A stretch of DNA of 28,949 nucleotides from a virus (IMGVR_UViG_3300042892_002274:1-28949); one strand, 5' to 3'; counted from the stretch's first letter, positions 1 to 9,484 are shown. Notes: generated by a model from the letters alone, not told the origin. A program made the numbers and translations.

Positions 1-1466
1 ATTTCAAATGGAGTGTCTCCATCTTTAATCATTGGCAATCCAAGTTTCTCTCTTGCTTCATTTGGCATCATTACTTGGGTCTTAACATACCGTTCAAGAA
101 TTTGAGACTGAGAAATTTCATCAGTAAGCGTAAGTTCGTTAAATTTAAGTTCAAGAATGTCGGTTTTTTCACGAATAATTTTGTTAATTAATTTTGATAT
201 CTCATTCTGTGCTGGACGAGAAACCTGTTCTTTAAATGTGCGATCCTGTGCAAGTGCGTTGGCAATTGACCCAGAATCTCCTCCACCTAATTTAGACAAT
301 GGAACCTGATGAGCCACTAAAATATCGTTTCTATTTTGAAGTCTGTATTCTTTAAAAGATCCTTCTTGAACGCCATTTTCAATTGGCTTCATGTCAAACT
401 CAACCTTACTATTTTCAGTATCTCCTGGAAGTGGAATATACAAAGTTCTATGAGACTGACCTTTTAAGCCAGTTTGTAAAAATCTAAACATTTTGTCTTC
501 TGCATCTGCACTTAACTTAGCGCCTTTAAGTGTAATAATATATCTTGGCACTGCCTTGTTTTCAAAATAATCAATATTGTAGTTTGATGCAAGTTGATCA
601 CCAATAAGTGAAGAGAGGGCTGAAATAATATCTGGAACTCCATAATAAGTATTTAATGGAGAGTATTGCTTAAAATGAATAACCTCATTTGGTCTCGTAT
701 CTGTTGTTACAGGATTTTGATTCTTTGCCCCAAAATTTCTAAAGTATGTAACTGATGGCTGAATAATCTGAACATATCCGTCATTTAATCTGCGAACACG
801 CATTGTTGTTGATGGAATATGACCAATGTAACCAATCTCTCCTGTTACTTTACGACCAATTTCCATGTATCCATTTCCAGTTGCCTGTACATCTACATAA
901 ATTTTTTCCATAATTTTTGTAAAACTGTCGTCATCGTTAAGGTTTTCTAACCAATCACGCATTTCAATTTTTGCTCTTTCAATTCTTTTACGAGCACGAC
1001 CAAGAGAATTTTCATCTTCAACATTTTCAAGTTTTAGCATGGTACGTGAAGAAACAACAAAATCATAACCAAGACCAACAACATTCTCTACTTTAGCGTC
1101 AATCGCAGCATGGTTTGCAAAAGATGTATCGTAAAAGTTTGCCAATTCATAAAGGTTGTAAGGAGGTGTAATTACATCAAAAAGTCCATAACCATTTCTA
1201 ACTGCTGTTCCTGGATTTATGGCTTTTGATTTTGTATTATCTGTTCCAGATTGAACTGCATTTGCGCTATCTAAATATGCGGAGGTTGGATCTACTGCTT
1301 TGCCAATGTTGCGAGCAGTGCGTCTTTTAAAATTTTGATCAAGATTGTTTAAATTTTTAATAAAATCCCAGTTTTTATTAAAAGGATCATTCTTTTTAAA
1401 TTCGTCTTCTTTCTCTGCAAGGTTATCAATACTTGCTCCAAGATAGTACTCTTCTTCATCAATCAT
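1..1466 (-). CDS. phage portal protein, 3' end cut by window edge
   Basis: The reading frame is open from 1466 to the left edge (488 codons, no stop), so the C-terminus lies outside the window. The translation contains typical portal-protein stretches: an N-terminal part rich in charged residues, NPGTAVRNGYGLFDVITPPY near residue 85, then VVGLGYDF, GNGYMEIGR, IGHIPSTTMRVRR, EVIHFKQYSPLNTYYGVPD and KLGGGDSGSIA. These match the PBSX/SPP1-like phage_portal family (pfam04860). Portal forms the dodecameric DNA channel at the capsid vertex. I chose the ATG at 1466 because AAAGGAG lies 10 nt upstream; an in-frame ATG at 1475 is only 1 nt from that ribosome site. The start overlaps the end of the preceding gene by 8 nt, suggesting translational coupling. 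Terminase and capsid genes are probably beyond the left edge (inference). Confidence 0.9.
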   Translation of the reverse strand, partial: MIDEEEYYLGASIDNLAEKEDEFKKNDPFNKNWDFIKNLNNLDQNFKRRTARNIGKAVDPTSAYLDSANAVQSGTDNTKSKAINPGTAVRNGYGLFDVITPPYNLYELANFYDTSFANHAAIDAKVENVVGLGYDFVVSSRTMLKLENVEDENSLGRARKRIERAKIEMRDWLENLNDDDSFTKIMEKIYVDVQATGNGYMEIGRKVTGEIGYIGHIPSTTMRVRRLNDGYVQIIQPSVTYFRNFGAKNQNPVTTDTRPNEVIHFKQYSPLNTYYGVPDIISALSSLIGDQLASNYNIDYFENKAVPRYIITLKGAKLSADAEDKMFRFLQTGLKGQSHRTLYIPLPGDTENSKVEFDMKPIENGVQEGSFKEYRLQNRNDILVAHQVPLSKLGGGDSGSIANALAQDRTFKEQVSRPAQNEISKLINKIIREKTDILELKFNELTLTDEISQSQILERYVKTQVMMPNEAREKLGLPMIKDGDTPFE

Positions 1467-1827
1467 CGGAACCATGCTCCTTTATTGTTTGCTGTGCTGC
1501 ATGAACTGCACCCAAATCATTCATATTAGGAATAAGTCCTTCTTTCATTCTGGCAATCTGCTCAGAGTATTCCATCTCGCTTACACGGTTTACACCAGGA
1601 TGAAAAACTGGTTTTCCTTCTGGCTGACCCCAATATTCTGCTGCTTTGCGTAATTCCATGATTTTTTCAAGATCACCTTTACGTGCAGGAATGTTTAAAA
1701 GGTTTCCGTGACCATCTCCAAAGACCTTGCCATTGGGTTTTTCCCAAAAATATAAACCCCAATCATAGTTTTTTTCAATAAGTTTTATCTTGGACTTACC
1801 AACTTCTCCTGGTTTTTTCTCTCTCAT
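1459..1827 (-). CDS. hypothetical 122-aa protein upstream of portal
   Basis: A soluble protein with no signal peptide or membrane segment. It has a basic N-terminus (REKKPGEVGKSKIK), aromatic patches (YDWGLYFWEKPNGKVFGDG) and an acidic C-terminus. It overlaps the portal start by 8 nt, so it is probably co-translated with it. An in-frame ATG at 1833 also exists, but neither start has a Shine-Dalgarno site. I prefer 1827 because TATACT lies 7 nt upstream, which fits the leaderless pattern seen elsewhere in this window. I do not recognise the family. Its position suggests a head or connector-associated or packaging-related role (inference only). Confidence 0.7.
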   Translation of the reverse strand: MREKKPGEVGKSKIKLIEKNYDWGLYFWEKPNGKVFGDGHGNLLNIPARKGDLEKIMELRKAAEYWGQPEGKPVFHPGVNRVSEMEYSEQIARMKEGLIPNMNDLGAVHAAQQTIKEHGSDD

Positions 1828-1834
1828 AACCATT

Positions 1835-1840
1835 AGTATA
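1835..1840 (-). promoter_or_regulatory. candidate leaderless -10 box (TATACT-N7-ATG)
   Basis: On the minus strand TATACT ends 7 nt before the ATG at 1827, placing the expected transcription start at or next to the start codon. No clear -35 was identified. Confidence 0.35.
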
Positions 1841-1845
1841 CCATA

Positions 1846-4800
1846 TTATGCTACAGTTGATGTAGAACTTTGCCAAATGGTGTCTTTAAATACCTTCAAA
1901 TAGTCAGTCTCTATATAGATACCTTCATCGTCATCTATAATATATTTATTTGTTCCAACATAGTTTTTATATACTTCTCCAGCATTAACAATATACCTGC
2001 TGTCTCTACTTTTAACTAAAACGCTGTCCCAATTTGAATTGTCCCAAACGTTCCAAGTTTGATTATCTACTTCTCCCCAAGTTCTAAACAAAACTTGCTG
2101 TTCGAGTTGTGAATTAGTACCTTTATAAAAAGATATGTTGTTAAAAGTCATTAGATGCTTTAAGTTTATTTTTCCATTATAAGAGTTTAGGCCTAAGTTA
2201 ACTGGGAAAGATATACCTAAAACAGTCCATCTTTGAATTGATATAGTTGGCTCTGTTACATAAAGTCCATTTAAATAATAAGATAATTCTGTAAACGGCA
2301 GGTCATCCGATTTTGTTTTAGCAAAAATAGTTGCTCTATCTGCATTTGATGAATTAGCCTGAATATAAAACTCAATAGTGTCAGTTGCATACTCTATTTC
2401 AAACATTAAAACTGGGTCTTCAGGAAATGCCCATAAATCTGACCTGATAAACATTTGAATAGCACTTAGAGAATACTTGATGTCTAAACCTGGATTAATG
2501 TCAATACTTAACCCACGATTTAAATTGTTTAGTCCATCTCTTAATTCAATCCCGCTTTTTCTTGTAAGGTATAGGTATGGAACGCTTTCTTTGTCGATAA
2601 CATATGGATTAACTCCTTTATAATCAGGAATACCACTTACTAACTTGTATGGAACTAAGTCTATTGCATATCTACTTTTTATTGGATTTGAATTATTTGC
2701 ATTTAAACTTTTTGCTGCAAATTCTATTTTTCTTAAAGAAAGTTTATTATGTAATATGCCAAATACTTTAAACCTAATAGAATAAACCATTGATATAGTG
2801 TTAAAATCAATATCTTTTGATGGATAGATTAAATAATTGTCAACAATCTCAAACCTTTCAGTCTGCCAATCTGCCTCAGTATTTAAATTTAATATTCTTT
2901 TCTTAATTGCTGGATTTGTTGTTGCATAGTCTGCGTCTGCTTGTGTAATTCCTTGAGAAATATCTTGAAAAGTAACATATACTCTTACGTTTGAATTGTT
3001 AGTATTTAATGAATCAGAATTGTCTACCCAGTAGGTGTCTCCTTCTTCTTTTACTTCAGATGGTGCTGGATAGTCAATATTAAACTGAATAAAATCAATA
3101 TCTGTTATAGTCTCTTCATTTTCATCTAAAACATCTTTTGCAAGTACTGATAATGGAATGTAGTCTTCCCAGTAACCAAAAACTGAAATATCAATAAAAA
3201 ACTTTCCATAATCTTCAAAAGAAAATAGAGTATAACTAGAAACATGATTAATAATAGAGTTTGAAAAATTAAAAGTACCGTCATCATAAAAGTATGAGTC
3301 TAAAGTAAAAGATGTATGTTTATATGTGTTAATTCCAACATTATATATATTTCCAGTAAACATATTTTCTTTATTTGGTTGGCTTCCAATATATAGTTTT
3401 AATGATCCTGGATTTGCAAAAAATTGAGCAAGACCACCTGTTGTATTGTTTGCAATTAGTTTTGAAATTTGAATTCCGGCAGTAAAAATTCCAACGGGAC
3501 AAGTATGTGATCTAATCGTAGTTGAAACTCCAGCATAAGTAAAAACATAGTTTAATAAAGTAGATTCTTTTTTAATAGCAAAACTATTTACTCCGTCTGT
3601 TATGTATAAAAACATAGCGTTTTGATTTTCTTCTAATTTAAATGTTCCAACAATAGAATCTATAGTGTTTGAAATAAATGAAAGACTTTCAAAATATATA
3701 TAAGAATCAGTTCCCCAAGTTCCAGATGGCTTCAAACTAAAAAATTTAGATCCTGTAGTTTGAATTAATTTATTGGCAGCCTCTAGTTCAGTTATGGTTT
3801 TATTGTCAGATAGAATAAAATTAGGCAATTCATAGTCCGGAGTTTTAAGTGTTGATATTCCAGGAATTAAATTATCTTCAATTCCAGAATCCCAAGATCT
3901 TGTAGTTGGATATGTTATGTTATTGCTATATTCTGCAAATGGATAGTCTATCTCTACTGTTGATCCACCATAATAATTATCTATAATTTCTGGTGTTGTT
4001 GGTATACCCTGACCTAAAATATAATGAACTTTTGCTGCATTTGTTGAAATAGAATATGGATATAAAGAAATACAATCAATCTTAATTTGATCCACATATG
4101 TTTCATATGCATAGAAAGCAATCCAGTCATTGCTTTTACTTGTCTGTATTTCGTCGTATTGTGAAGGAAGATTTATCAATGATGTATTAATTACCAAAGA
4201 TCCAACTTCTTCACCATTAACCAAAAGAATTGCTTGATTTTTAATAAGTTTAATGTGAACAAGCATTGGTCTATACCATTCACCAACAAAATGTGAAACA
4301 AAATCTCCATCAATTACTAAAGTTAAAAAACAATCTTTTACATATAAACCATCTGTTGATCCTATTGGTCCCAAAATTCTTTTTGCATCTGACGTATTTA
4401 CGTCTGCCTGTAGCCAAACCTCCAAAGTGTAGTCATTGTGTCTGCCAGATTCGTTTAAAAATCCATACCCTGGAAAAATAAAAGATGGTTGAGTATTTGC
4501 AATTAAATCTGCTTCATCTACAAAATAATTTATATCTGTCCAAGAATCTTCTGTATTTTTCCAATAAGACCAACTTTCTTCAGCAACCTGTTCCCAAGTT
4601 CTATAATCAATTATTTCTGAGTGTGGAATTAACTGAACTGCTCTGTCTGATCCATAAACAAGCGGTACACCAAAATTTTTACCAGCCAAAGAATTGTTGT
4701 CAACAACATAGTATCCACTGTTTGCATTAAGACCATAAGCATTTGCCTCAACTACTCCGTCTAAAGATAAATTAATAGTTGCTGGACTTGAAAGTTTTGT

Positions 4801-5412
4801 TTGACCTAATGATGTTGCATTAAACTCTTCACTGTGTTGACCTGCAGTAATTCCGTTAAAATGAATATTATAGGCTGCAATATCTGCTCCTCCTGGAGAA
4901 GAAACAACTTTTATAACAAATTTAAATTCTTTGTCAAGGTCTGGAAAAGTAAATGTTGCTGAAATTGGAGTCCAAACCTCTGATTCAATAATTGTAAAAT
5001 CTTTAAACTCTGATCCTCCATCATACTCATATCCAATAGATATTGAAACAATATTTGCACTTGCTGTATAGTAGTATGTGCTTAAAGCAAAGGTTTGTAG
5101 TGTAGGATTTAAAGATTGAAAATTTACTAGGTTTGCACTTTTTATATAAGATGTCGTATTTGAAGGTGCAACAGGAAGCGTAGATCTAAAAACTTTACGA
5201 TAACTATCTGGAAAAGGCTCAACTTGGTTTTCTGAATTAATCTGTGGAGTTGACCCAGTAATGACTGTTCCACTTGTTTTAGTCCAAGTATTAATATCTC
5301 TTTGTGCTTCTGATATTAAAGATATGTAATCTGCAGAATCATCTAATGGCCAAATTGCAAGCGGATGCTCAGCAAAAATTTTCTCGGCATATAAATTAGA
5401 AGGAATATTCAT
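1846..5412 (-). CDS. large LamG-like tail/adhesin protein, 1188 aa
   Basis: The protein opens with HPLAIWPLDDSADY, the typical beginning of phage minor tail or fibre proteins carrying concanavalin/LamG-type beta-sandwich domains. Further LamG-like strand patterns occur around residues 330-470 (NDYTLEVWLQAD, AILLVNGEEVGSL) and again towards residues 1030-1130. A Trp-rich motif occurs twice: TWEQVAEESWSYWKNTEDSW near residue 275 and RTWGEVDNQTWNVWDNSNW near residue 1140. The protein is rich in Ser, Thr, Asn, Tyr and Ile with no membrane segment, consistent with a secreted or virion beta-structural protein. It is probably a virion-surface carbohydrate- or receptor-binding protein. It lies between a 2OG oxygenase gene and the small gene before portal. 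I cannot say whether it is a baseplate component or a fibre. Confidence 0.75.
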   Translation of the reverse strand: MNIPSNLYAEKIFAEHPLAIWPLDDSADYISLISEAQRDINTWTKTSGTVITGSTPQINSENQVEPFPDSYRKVFRSTLPVAPSNTTSYIKSANLVNFQSLNPTLQTFALSTYYYTASANIVSISIGYEYDGGSEFKDFTIIESEVWTPISATFTFPDLDKEFKFVIKVVSSPGGADIAAYNIHFNGITAGQHSEEFNATSLGQTKLSSPATINLSLDGVVEANAYGLNANSGYYVVDNNSLAGKNFGVPLVYGSDRAVQLIPHSEIIDYRTWEQVAEESWSYWKNTEDSWTDINYFVDEADLIANTQPSFIFPGYGFLNESGRHNDYTLEVWLQADVNTSDAKRILGPIGSTDGLYVKDCFLTLVIDGDFVSHFVGEWYRPMLVHIKLIKNQAILLVNGEEVGSLVINTSLINLPSQYDEIQTSKSNDWIAFYAYETYVDQIKIDCISLYPYSISTNAAKVHYILGQGIPTTPEIIDNYYGGSTVEIDYPFAEYSNNITYPTTRSWDSGIEDNLIPGISTLKTPDYELPNFILSDNKTITELEAANKLIQTTGSKFFSLKPSGTWGTDSYIYFESLSFISNTIDSIVGTFKLEENQNAMFLYITDGVNSFAIKKESTLLNYVFTYAGVSTTIRSHTCPVGIFTAGIQISKLIANNTTGGLAQFFANPGSLKLYIGSQPNKENMFTGNIYNVGINTYKHTSFTLDSYFYDDGTFNFSNSIINHVSSYTLFSFEDYGKFFIDISVFGYWEDYIPLSVLAKDVLDENEETITDIDFIQFNIDYPAPSEVKEEGDTYWVDNSDSLNTNNSNVRVYVTFQDISQGITQADADYATTNPAIKKRILNLNTEADWQTERFEIVDNYLIYPSKDIDFNTISMVYSIRFKVFGILHNKLSLRKIEFAAKSLNANNSNPIKSRYAIDLVPYKLVSGIPDYKGVNPYVIDKESVPYLYLTRKSGIELRDGLNNLNRGLSIDINPGLDIKYSLSAIQMFIRSDLWAFPEDPVLMFEIEYATDTIEFYIQANSSNADRATIFAKTKSDDLPFTELSYYLNGLYVTEPTISIQRWTVLGISFPVNLGLNSYNGKINLKHLMTFNNISFYKGTNSQLEQQVLFRTWGEVDNQTWNVWDNSNWDSVLVKSRDSRYIVNAGEVYKNYVGTNKYIIDDDEGIYIETDYLKVFKDTIWQSSTSTVA

Positions 5413-5427
5413 TATTAGTCTATTTTA

Positions 5428-5958
5428 TCATACAATGCGGGTAAACCATCTTGGTAATGTGTACCTATTAGTTCCTGTGACAGTTTTTACTCCGTGAACA
5501 AAATCTGGTGTATCTGGAAAACACACTAAATCTCCTGCCTCTGGTTTAATTATAATGTCTAACTCTGGAAAATAAATCTCACCGCCAGAGTAATTATCAT
5601 TTATATATATAAGGCAGGCAATGTCATTTGTTTTAGTAACATCAAAATGCTCATGCATTGATGCGCCAACTTCAAATCTAGCAATATGATTTAAATTTGA
5701 TACGTAGTCTACAAATGGTCCAGGATAATTTTCTAATACAAAATCATAAACTTTTTTTTGATACTCATTTAAAATTAAAAATTCTTCAGAAACATCTGAT
5801 TTTGCAATACCAGAATGAAATGCTTTAAATTCTTTTTTTGTATTTCCAAATTCTGTAAACTCTGAATCAACGCTTAATGCAAAATTATATAGCATACTAG
5901 AAACTTCTTTTGGCATAAAAGTTTTTATATGCTTTATTTTAGATAAACGATCTTCCAT
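5428..5958 (-). CDS. 2OG-Fe(II) oxygenase, prolyl-4-hydroxylase-like
   Basis: A 176-aa protein with the complete iron and 2-oxoglutarate binding set of the P4Hc fold: H104-F-D106 (in MHEHFD), distal H155 (in DFVHGV) and R165 ten residues later. Between them is the hallmark GGEIYFPELDIIIKPEAGD segment, in which the GGE..F and P..G..v.F strands form the jelly roll. Known relatives hydroxylate protein side chains or small molecules. Many phages carry them next to structural or nucleotide-metabolism genes, with substrates mostly unknown. The start overlaps the nrdJ stop by 1 nt, so it is expected to be co-transcribed and coupled with nrdJ. No truncation is seen. A small-molecule rather than protein substrate cannot be excluded. 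Confidence 0.87.
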   Translation of the reverse strand: MEDRLSKIKHIKTFMPKEVSSMLYNFALSVDSEFTEFGNTKKEFKAFHSGIAKSDVSEEFLILNEYQKKVYDFVLENYPGPFVDYVSNLNHIARFEVGASMHEHFDVTKTNDIACLIYINDNYSGGEIYFPELDIIIKPEAGDLVCFPDTPDFVHGVKTVTGTNRYTLPRWFTRIV

Positions 5959-7988
5959 TAAGAAACCTTAATTTCACAGTAGTCTGTTGTGCAATACATT
6001 TCTCCAACGGAATCAAGATTTTCAATACCGTCATAAATTGCATCAAAGTTAATGTGAGCAACCTTTCCGACATAAGCATCATACTCTTCTTTAGTAATTT
6101 GTGTGTATGGCTGTTGTGGATAAGTATGATTTCCCATTGGAAGGAATGAAACTGCTTTTAATTGACCTTCGTACATATGAAGTGCAGGAGCAATGTGTTT
6201 TGTTTCTGTTTCTTTGTCAAAAGATAAAGTTACAGAGACTCCATTATCTGACCAATATTTTTGTGTAGTTGCAGCAAGACCAATCTTTTCAAAAAGACTT
6301 ACATCTTTTTCTGATCTTGGATGTCCAGAAGATACTGGAAAATATACTACTGTAGTATTTGCTGAAACTAGATCATCTTCAATTTTATACCCTGCTGCTT
6401 TAAATAAATGCAACATTGGATCTGTATTTCCAAAACGAATTGCACGTAAGAAATACTCTCCACCAACAGACCAATGAACTCCTGGAGATGCTCCAGAAAG
6501 CAATGAGACAGATCCTGAAGGCTTTACTGTAGTTACACGAATTGACTCACGAACACATAGCCATTCTGAATATTGCTTATCGTAGTGGCGAATCTTTTTG
6601 TATCCTTCGTCCATCCATTCTCTGGTTGTTGGCATTCCATTGATATCGGTAAATGATGCAATACCAGTTAAAGATGTTCCAATTCTGCGGTTTCTTTGCA
6701 TAATACCGTTTGTAATTTGCCAATGTGTTGGAAGCAATGTAACAGTCTTTCCATAAAGATATGCAAATTTCAAGGTACGCATAAAATCTTCTTTATCTGT
6801 GTGACGATTTAAATGAACTTCAACAAGGGTACAAAGTTCATAAGATTCTAGTGGTTGTTCTGCACAAGGATTAAATCCCATAACACGATAGTCTTTTCCA
6901 TCTGCTGGATCTGCTAATCTTCCATAATTTCTTGCAACATCAAGCCAAATAAAACCAGGCTCTCCATTATCTGCAATTAAATCTACATAATCTTCATAAT
7001 GAGTTCCAACTTCAGCAGAGATAGAGTTATTACTCATCCATGCCCATCCTGGATTTTCTGAATCAAAAGAGTTGCGATCTGGGAATACTTCTGAATTTTT
7101 AAGATTAATAAAATCTTTATCATTTGGATTTCCAAGAGCAAGTGTTGCAGATCTACGAACATTTCCAGAAACAACACAAGTTCCAATAAGATTTACAATA
7201 TCTACAATTGCTCTAGAATCAAACTTCTCTCCTGCTCTAGAACCAATTACTTTACGTATCATTGTATGTAGGTCCATCAATGGTTTTGGACCGCTAGCAA
7301 CCCCACCAAAGCCTTTAATTAGTGCTCCTAGAGGACGTATTAGATCATAGTTAAATTCTTGAATTGGTTGATTTACTCTCAAAAATGAATTAAGTAAAAG
7401 TCTAACAGATTCTACCCATCCTTCACGAGTGTCTGGAATTTCGTATATAGATGCTGGCTCTGTTGGTGCATAAATAGATAGATCTTTTTCTTGACCTACC
7501 GTGTCAAAACCAACTCCAATGCCAAGCATCAGTGCGTCCATAACCCATGAAAATAAAGATCCTGGATCGTTACGGTCAATGTCTCTTGTTGAAACCATTG
7601 CACAATTTTGAAGAGATGCAGAGTTTTTCTTTTCCATTGTCATTGGGGTACCAAAAGCCCAAAGACCTCTTCCTGGTGGAGTCCATTTAAGATTAAACAT
7701 ACGGTCATATGCTTCTTGTGCTGATTTCTGTGCTTTATAGTCATTCCAAGGCAGTCTGTTTTCTTTCGCATGATTCTTTTGCACTGAGTACATGCCTTCA
7801 ATTACTCTTTTACAAACCTCATACCATCTTTCCTTAGTACCATCGTCTTTTACACGGGAATAAGTACGAACAAACGTAATCTCTCCTAATGAGTTTCCAC
7901 CTGCATCTTTGAACCCAAATGGTGGTTCAATTTCAATATATTTGTTTACAAAATCATCAGAAAAGCGAAAAGAAAATACGTCAGACAT
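5958..7988 (-). CDS. nrdJ: class II adenosylcobalamin-dependent ribonucleoside-triphosphate reductase
   Basis: A monomeric B12-dependent RNR of the Lactobacillus leichmannii RTPR type that converts ribonucleotides to deoxyribonucleotides. Visible elements are C129 in SASLQNCAMVSTRD (reducible Cys), the finger-loop motif N373-P-C375-A-E377 (thiyl-radical Cys and catalytic Glu), C386 in SYELCTLVEVHL (partner Cys) and a C-terminal redox pair C666-x4-C671 (CTTDYC) that would regenerate the active-site disulfide. VKPSGSVSLLSGASPG near residue 485 is the usual phosphate-binding stretch. At 676 aa it is slightly shorter than the ~739-aa reference enzyme. The start at 7988 has AAGGAG 5-6 nt upstream and a promoter at 8018-8046. 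The enzyme depends on host or environmental cobalamin and supplies dNTPs aerobically or anaerobically. Confidence 0.96.
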   Translation of the reverse strand: MSDVFSFRFSDDFVNKYIEIEPPFGFKDAGGNSLGEITFVRTYSRVKDDGTKERWYEVCKRVIEGMYSVQKNHAKENRLPWNDYKAQKSAQEAYDRMFNLKWTPPGRGLWAFGTPMTMEKKNSASLQNCAMVSTRDIDRNDPGSLFSWVMDALMLGIGVGFDTVGQEKDLSIYAPTEPASIYEIPDTREGWVESVRLLLNSFLRVNQPIQEFNYDLIRPLGALIKGFGGVASGPKPLMDLHTMIRKVIGSRAGEKFDSRAIVDIVNLIGTCVVSGNVRRSATLALGNPNDKDFINLKNSEVFPDRNSFDSENPGWAWMSNNSISAEVGTHYEDYVDLIADNGEPGFIWLDVARNYGRLADPADGKDYRVMGFNPCAEQPLESYELCTLVEVHLNRHTDKEDFMRTLKFAYLYGKTVTLLPTHWQITNGIMQRNRRIGTSLTGIASFTDINGMPTTREWMDEGYKKIRHYDKQYSEWLCVRESIRVTTVKPSGSVSLLSGASPGVHWSVGGEYFLRAIRFGNTDPMLHLFKAAGYKIEDDLVSANTTVVYFPVSSGHPRSEKDVSLFEKIGLAATTQKYWSDNGVSVTLSFDKETETKHIAPALHMYEGQLKAVSFLPMGNHTYPQQPYTQITKEEYDAYVGKVAHINFDAIYDGIENLDSVGEMYCTTDYCEIKVS

Positions 7989-8017
7989 AATACTCCTTAA
8001 ATTTAATTATATGTTTT

Positions 8018-8046
8018 ATTATAGCAGAGTTTTTATTTTTTAACAA
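8018..8046 (-). promoter_or_regulatory. promoter for nrdJ operon (TTGTTA-N17-TATAAT)
   Basis: On the minus strand TTGTTA (8041-8046) and TATAAT (8018-8023) are separated by exactly 17 nt. This predicts a start near 8011 and a 22-nt leader containing AAGGAG before the nrdJ ATG. It implies that nrdJ and the downstream oxygenase form a separately initiated unit. Confidence 0.6.
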
Positions 8047-8072
8047 CTCTATACTTCTACATGAGATAGAGT
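8046..8072. repeat. intergenic inverted repeat between oxygenase-like gene and nrdJ
   Basis: ACTCTAT (8046-8052) and ATAGAGT (8066-8072) are perfect complements around a 13-nt loop. The segment is also flanked by two direct copies of AGAGTTTTTATTTTTT (starting at 8027 and 8069). The T-rich tail follows the hairpin only on the plus strand, where no gene ends. On the minus strand it sits just after the 8075 gene and before the nrdJ promoter, so it may be a weak terminator, an RNA-processing site or an operator. Confidence 0.45.
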
Positions 8073-8074
8073 TT

Positions 8075-8746
8075 TTATTTTTTATAAACTAAAGGTGTAT
8101 AAAGTTTTTGTGTTTTATCATCAAAAGAATTTGCTGGCTGTATACTATAGCCTAAAGTTATTCTTTTTGAATTCTCTTTCCAATATCCTCTTCCATGCAA
8201 AAGTCCAGTTTCAGACAAAATGGCCCTATTGTTTTTATTAACATTTTGAAATAATTCTCCAGACTCTAATTTATAAATTGTTACAGATGGTTCTGCATTT
8301 ATGCAGTAATATCCATGAAAATCTGGAATCCCTCTTTCGTGATCATCATGAAAGGTCATATCTTTATTAAATAATTCTTTAGGAGCAGTAATATTTTGAA
8401 AATCGTTTAAATCACAGTTAAACCAACCTTTAATTAAATAATTTTCTTTATTAAAATCAATATCATAATAGTCGCAAGCATTTTGTGTCATTTCTAACAA
8501 AGCATTATTTAAATTAATAATTTCTTTATAATCATATTTAAAAAGATTATAAAAATTTGAAAAGATAGTCGTCATTCCTTTTTCATAATATTTTTGACCA
8601 TCAGACTTTGATATTCCTTCAATTTCTCCATTAAGCATTTTTTGTTCTTCATTAAGTAAAAAATTATAAAAATCATCAAGATTATTATTTAAAAAAACTT
8701 CAAAAAACTTATGAGGTTTTTTATTTAATTGATTGCTATCTGTCAT
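8075..8746 (-). CDS. putative 2OG-Fe(II) oxygenase (2OG-FeII_Oxy_5-like)
   Basis: Encodes 223 aa. The C-terminal half resembles the double-stranded beta-helix oxygenases common in T4-like and marine phages. A His-Asp cluster is seen at FH133-D-D135-H136, then FHGYYCINAEPSVTIYKLES in place of the usual SGVYYL strand, then H184 (LLHGRG) followed by R195 (SKRITLGYS). This is consistent with HxD...H...R iron and 2OG ligands, though more diverged than the other two oxygenases here. The N-terminal ~100 residues are helical and Asn/Lys-rich. A longer in-frame start (8836) would overlap the previous gene by 80 nt. I chose the ATG at 8746 because GAAAGGA lies 5-6 nt upstream. Substrate unknown. Confidence 0.65.
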   Translation of the reverse strand: MTDSNQLNKKPHKFFEVFLNNNLDDFYNFLLNEEQKMLNGEIEGISKSDGQKYYEKGMTTIFSNFYNLFKYDYKEIINLNNALLEMTQNACDYYDIDFNKENYLIKGWFNCDLNDFQNITAPKELFNKDMTFHDDHERGIPDFHGYYCINAEPSVTIYKLESGELFQNVNKNNRAILSETGLLHGRGYWKENSKRITLGYSIQPANSFDDKTQKLYTPLVYKK

Positions 8747-8756
8747 TCTATTCCTT

Positions 8757-9473
8757 TCATTTGTATGTTTTTCTATTCCAATACCATTTTTTATATCCAC
8801 CAGTAAATCTACTTCTAACTTTATTTGTTTGTTCATTTACTATTTTTATATCAAAATCTTTATTAAACTCTGCTACCCAATTCTCTCGTTTAAATGGAAA
8901 AACTTGCACCAATGGGGTGCCTTGTTTAATTGTTCCTTTAAATCCTTTATCTATAAAAAAAGAAAATAGACCATCTGACATATAACCATCTGTATCAATA
9001 ATTGCAGCAATAGCATGCATTGGCATATAGTCTTGATGTTGTGGTTCCATAAATAAAGAACTGTATCCTTTTTCAGTTTCAACAACCCATCCAATGTTAA
9101 CTCTAAATATGCAGTCTGTAAAAAAATCATAATTAAATGGATAGTGCGATACTTGTTCTTTTGAATGAGATCCAATTAATGGAGTTTTTAATTTTTTATA
9201 ACTATCTGAAATTTTAAAAACTTTATTATCCCCAGTTGTATCAATCTCTATGTCTACTGGACATAGCAACAAATAACCTGTAGTAATAATATCAAAAATT
9301 GCTTGACAATTTTTTATTGTTATTCCATCAATAGGGTTGTTTTCTTGCACAATGTAACTTGGTTGATCTTTATACCATTCTGGTAATTTTTTTGACATAG
9401 GAATTGGCTGAGGAAAAGCATCAATCATTTTTGGATATCTATAATTAAATGTTATTTTTTTCTCTGTTTCCAT
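8757..9473 (-). CDS. conserved phage protein of unknown function, 238 aa
   Basis: A soluble, mainly beta protein. The pattern is recurrent in phage and bacterial hypothetical proteins: KLPEWYKD near residue 30, IKNCQAIFDIITTGYLL, FRVNIGWVVETEKGYSSLFMEPQH in the middle, IAAIIDTDGY, and KGTIKQGTPLVQVFPFKRENW near residue 205. The last stretch resembles the GTPIAQ(V/I)(I/F)PFK signature of a cupin- or dUTPase-like beta fold. I think it belongs to a DUF family (possibly DUF6065), but I am not certain of the accession. It sits between the FN3/Hint protein and the oxygenase-like gene, with 10 nt to the latter. The start is supported by TATAAT ending 5 nt upstream rather than by a ribosome site. Confidence 0.75.
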   Translation of the reverse strand: METEKKITFNYRYPKMIDAFPQPIPMSKKLPEWYKDQPSYIVQENNPIDGITIKNCQAIFDIITTGYLLLCPVDIEIDTTGDNKVFKISDSYKKLKTPLIGSHSKEQVSHYPFNYDFFTDCIFRVNIGWVVETEKGYSSLFMEPQHQDYMPMHAIAAIIDTDGYMSDGLFSFFIDKGFKGTIKQGTPLVQVFPFKRENWVAEFNKDFDIKIVNEQTNKVRSRFTGGYKKWYWNRKTYK

Positions 9474-9478
9474 AACTA

Positions 9479-9484
9479 ATTATA
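9479..9484 (-). promoter_or_regulatory. leaderless -10 box (TATAAT-N5-ATG) for 8757-9473
   Basis: TATAAT on the minus strand ends 5 nt before the ATG at 9473. No Shine-Dalgarno sequence is present, so translation of a leaderless or near-leaderless transcript is predicted. Confidence 0.5.

Noticed and set aside
4266-4730. Two plus-strand frames inside the LamG-like gene
   Set aside because: They are antisense to a long coding frame, Leu/His/Gln-rich as expected from reading AT-rich DNA in reverse, and have no start signals.
8046-8076. Intrinsic terminator on the plus strand
   Set aside because: The hairpin plus T-run has the right shape, but no plus-strand gene precedes it. On the minus strand the T-run is missing, so only an inverted repeat is reported.
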